Origin: Planctomycetota bacterium
GTDB taxonomy: Bacteria; Planctomycetota; Planctomycetia; Planctomycetales; Planctomycetaceae
NCBI GenBank assembly: GCA_018242525.1
Contig: JAFEBS010000011.1
Coordinates: 1 to 64,000, forward strand
Direction of reading: 5' to 3'
Length of the DNA stretch: 64,000 bases
Part shown: in pieces, positions 63,201 through 64,000 of the stretch
Layout: the number at the start of each line of letters is the position of its first letter
Numbering within the stretch: the first letter of the stretch is position 1
Program-made: the position numbers and the translations under genes
Notes under the pieces: model-generated
The model's input: the letters and a program-made list of their open reading frames with translations, nothing else
Told to the model about the DNA's origin: nothing
Database searches by the model: none

Positions 63201-64000
63201 CGAAGGCAAACTGAAACCCGATCAGCAGGAGACGCCCCAGCAGCAACCGGGGAAGAATGAGCAAAAACGTCAGGGAACTCCCAACGCCGCCAAAACTCCG
63301 AAGCCCGAGGAAGGAAAGAAGGACCAGCACTCGAAAGATGCGACCGGTGGCACGGGCGGATCATCCAAGCAGGATTCAACCGGAGATCCCGGTAGTAAAG
63401 ATCCGGGTGAAGGCGACAAGGTAAAGAAGCCGGGAACGCAGGAAGCGGCTGACAAGAAGTCCGAATCAGGCTCGGACGAAACGAAGCCCGGTGACAAGAA
63501 AGATGGCGAAGGCGGTCAAGACGCCGCCGGGGGCGAACAGGAATCGAATCAACCCGGCAAGTCCCCCAAACCCGGTTCCGGGAAAGAAACTGGTGGCAAG
63601 CCATCTGACGGCGGCGGCGAAGGAGCCGGAAAACCTCAGGGAGAACCGGGCCAAGGCAAGCCGGGCGCCACTGGCGGAAAACCAGGCAGCGGATCGGGCA
63701 AGACCGGTCCAACCGGTGGAGGAGGAGGGACTCCTGGTGGAGAAAACGCCCCTGCCGCGAATCCCGGTTCGTCTGATGGGGCCGTCGACGGAGATGAAGC
63801 GAACCTGGAATACAACAAGCAGGCGACGGAACTGGTCCTGAAACGCCTGCAGTCCACGCTGGAACGCGGTGACGTCGATCCGGAACTGCTGAAGAAGCTC
63901 GGTTGGACTCAGGACGAACTGCAACGCTTCACCGAGCGACTGGCCAAGCAACTGGAAGACGCCAAAGCGGGGGAAGACACTCCCGAATCGATCGCTCGCC
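60214..64000 (+). CDS. DUF4175-like membrane protein with very long disordered Pro/Lys/Glu/Gly-rich segment (3' end outside window)
   Basis: The frame opens at the ATG at 60214 and stays open for 1262 codons to the window edge. Residues about 30-90 hold two helices (ILVALAGVAAMFLGYLLVFVV; LLLTLLVLTAAWLAW), residues 155-190 a third (QMAYILLAVVLAFSFYALL). This is followed by tandem Ig-like or DUF4175-type beta domains (VNVHPGNVTVLARQSVEFSA; VNVRPDLPPDVAFLEPVRNLEVP). From about residue 530 to 1190 it is low complexity, dominated by Lys, Pro, Glu, Asp and Gly. Helical sequence resumes at 1194 (EYNKQATELVLKRLQSTLERGDVDPELLKKLGWTQDEL). It is in line with two VWA membrane proteins and is probably their partner. 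No obvious stop-free competitor on the other strand is real. Confidence 0.85.
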   Translation, partial: MSSTTAGSSNSSRYLDFDEYVDLKLQKTRSTIKTTDILVALAGVAAMFLGYLLVFVVCDQWVVPGGFSIGLRWTLLLTLLVLTAAWLAWKVGVPYLRSVNRLYAAHEIEKADPDLKSNLLNLIDLRDSGRVIDPAILRALEKNAATGLQRVDVGQAIDHRPLMQMAYILLAVVLAFSFYALLTPKNISNSIWRSLFPSAAVKVATQTEIVNVHPGNVTVLARQSVEFSADISGEVPEKVWLLYSTSDGRFQNEPVELRTDGDGPTRFKGIVPNLLQDLTYVVRAGDATSQSYRITVDQPPSAMVDRVQFEFPAYTKLERLEQAGGQIDTWEGTRVTITAHTNLPVKTAKIEFLDEPGKTNGEEITMSVAGGRQLTATWTLGFRSDGTFAKSYQIQCTTESGANDPTPVPYAINVRPDLPPDVAFLEPVRNLEVPANVMVPLLIEARDPDFELSHINLHIRKNGQILPKEPLSEGRQQRLLLKHDLHLDRYVLKTGDQVEIWVQAFDNKQPRNNSKSTPELKLTIVEPISEAAAKQKQAEDTATREQRLDEAKQEQNSDGKDPMPGDSAPDGRPRDPQRPEDKPMPPMPQPENAAANGDKQEPGASGNSSSKSEPGQTGTGKNPDPQNKKDEPASQEPSPSPDGEDDRQVLEQLIKDLAKPNEQAGGDQGTDQKQDSTSKADKSTEPNPGEPKAEEQPSPNPDSTQQESPKPGSKETKPAKPSNPDEGTEKSQTKKPDPSKTKSEPGKDSTPQPNEADNPADPQQGPKPDPEKPSPEGPKDPKPGADSKEKKEKTEGTKPAPKPEPGTNPEAKPGAPKPEDKPDAPGNPGKDEPMPGGQKPMPGEKDPKQGPGQESPKPGDPSGTQGTDPMPATEQKPMKNAPAADSEPGAETKPANKPGPDAPKSRGPADGEQEPVENAKDPEQKPATGKENGVGKPDTDPRKEATQSTNPDLKRDPREKPATRPGETRPKETTDPANRPSDNEVKPPTNKAPRTDEGKLKPDQQETPQQQPGKNEQKRQGTPNAAKTPKPEEGKKDQHSKDATGGTGGSSKQDSTGDPGSKDPGEGDKVKKPGTQEAADKKSESGSDETKPGDKKDGEGGQDAAGGEQESNQPGKSPKPGSGKETGGKPSDGGGEGAGKPQGEPGQGKPGATGGKPGSGSGKTGPTGGGGGTPGGENAPAANPGSSDGAVDGDEANLEYNKQATELVLKRLQSTLERGDVDPELLKKLGWTQDELQRFTERLAKQLEDAKAGEDTPESIAR

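Noticed and set aside
62572..63330. Minus-strand 252-codon frame rich in Leu/Phe/Gly
   Set aside because: Arises from the Lys/Pro/Glu-rich coding sequence of the plus-strand gene; no ribosome site or domain.

Overview
The window is bacterial, about 58-60% GC by eye, and carries the protein repertoire of a planctomycete (Planctomycetota, most likely order Planctomycetales). The evidence is large secreted 'Planctomycete cytochrome c' proteins with DUF1587/1592/1588/1585 or DUF1549/1553 modules, each DUF1592 protein followed by a Tat-exported DUF1552 protein; Tat-exported Gfo/Idh/MocA oxidoreductases with a DUF1080 partner; a PQQ-type propeller; a BlaI/M56 pair; and BatA/VWA proteins. I cannot name the genus from sequence alone. 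No rRNA, tRNA, CRISPR array, integrase or complete insertion sequence was seen.

Layout. 1-520: 3' end of a Gfo/Idh/MocA gene. 752-5088 (minus): an HD phosphohydrolase, EF-P with an arginine at its tip, its predicted arginine rhamnosyltransferase EarP, and a DMT permease. 5249-6365: an internally deleted gluconolactonase-like gene and a hypothetical exported protein. 6420-11024: a BlaI repressor with a palindromic operator inside its own predicted promoter, then a very large M56 peptidase/carboxypeptidase-regulatory/thioredoxin fusion. 11139-15291: a PQQ-like protein, an exported hypothetical, SufE and a DUF309 protein. 15597-31088: three multidomain cytochrome proteins, two DUF1552 partners, a zinc-ribbon membrane protein and dihydroorotase. 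31089-31973: an AT-richer gap with palindromes and possible gene debris. 31974-32327: a zinc-finger/Fis-HTH regulator.

32439-43600 (minus) is the most interesting block: ten genes in one direction. In transcription order they encode PspA; a two-part AAA ATPase; a small TerB-like acidic protein; a VWA lipoprotein; a substrate-binding protein fused to an OmpA peptidoglycan-binding domain; an ABC permease; an ABC ATPase; a two-TM coiled-coil protein; an unusual radical SAM protein; and an MFS transporter. The first eight look like one envelope machine pairing an ESCRT-III-like PspA and an AAA ATPase with a cell-wall-anchored ABC importer.

44210-48496: a GH63-type and a GH13-type glycoside hydrolase. 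48517-50795 (minus): Gfo/Idh/MocA and DUF1080. 51094-54255: a transglutaminase-like lipoprotein, a STAS protein and a C4 zinc-ribbon coiled-coil protein. 54726-64000: BatA/VWA protein, VWA/amidotransferase-fold protein, and a DUF4175-like membrane protein whose reading frame stays open past the window edge and contains about 650 residues of Pro/Lys/Glu/Gly-rich sequence.

The intergenic spaces contain at least six different palindromic repeat types, two of them present in two copies each. One copy carries an expanded (CTCG)8 tract, and a repeat of the same family sits inside the pspA operon.
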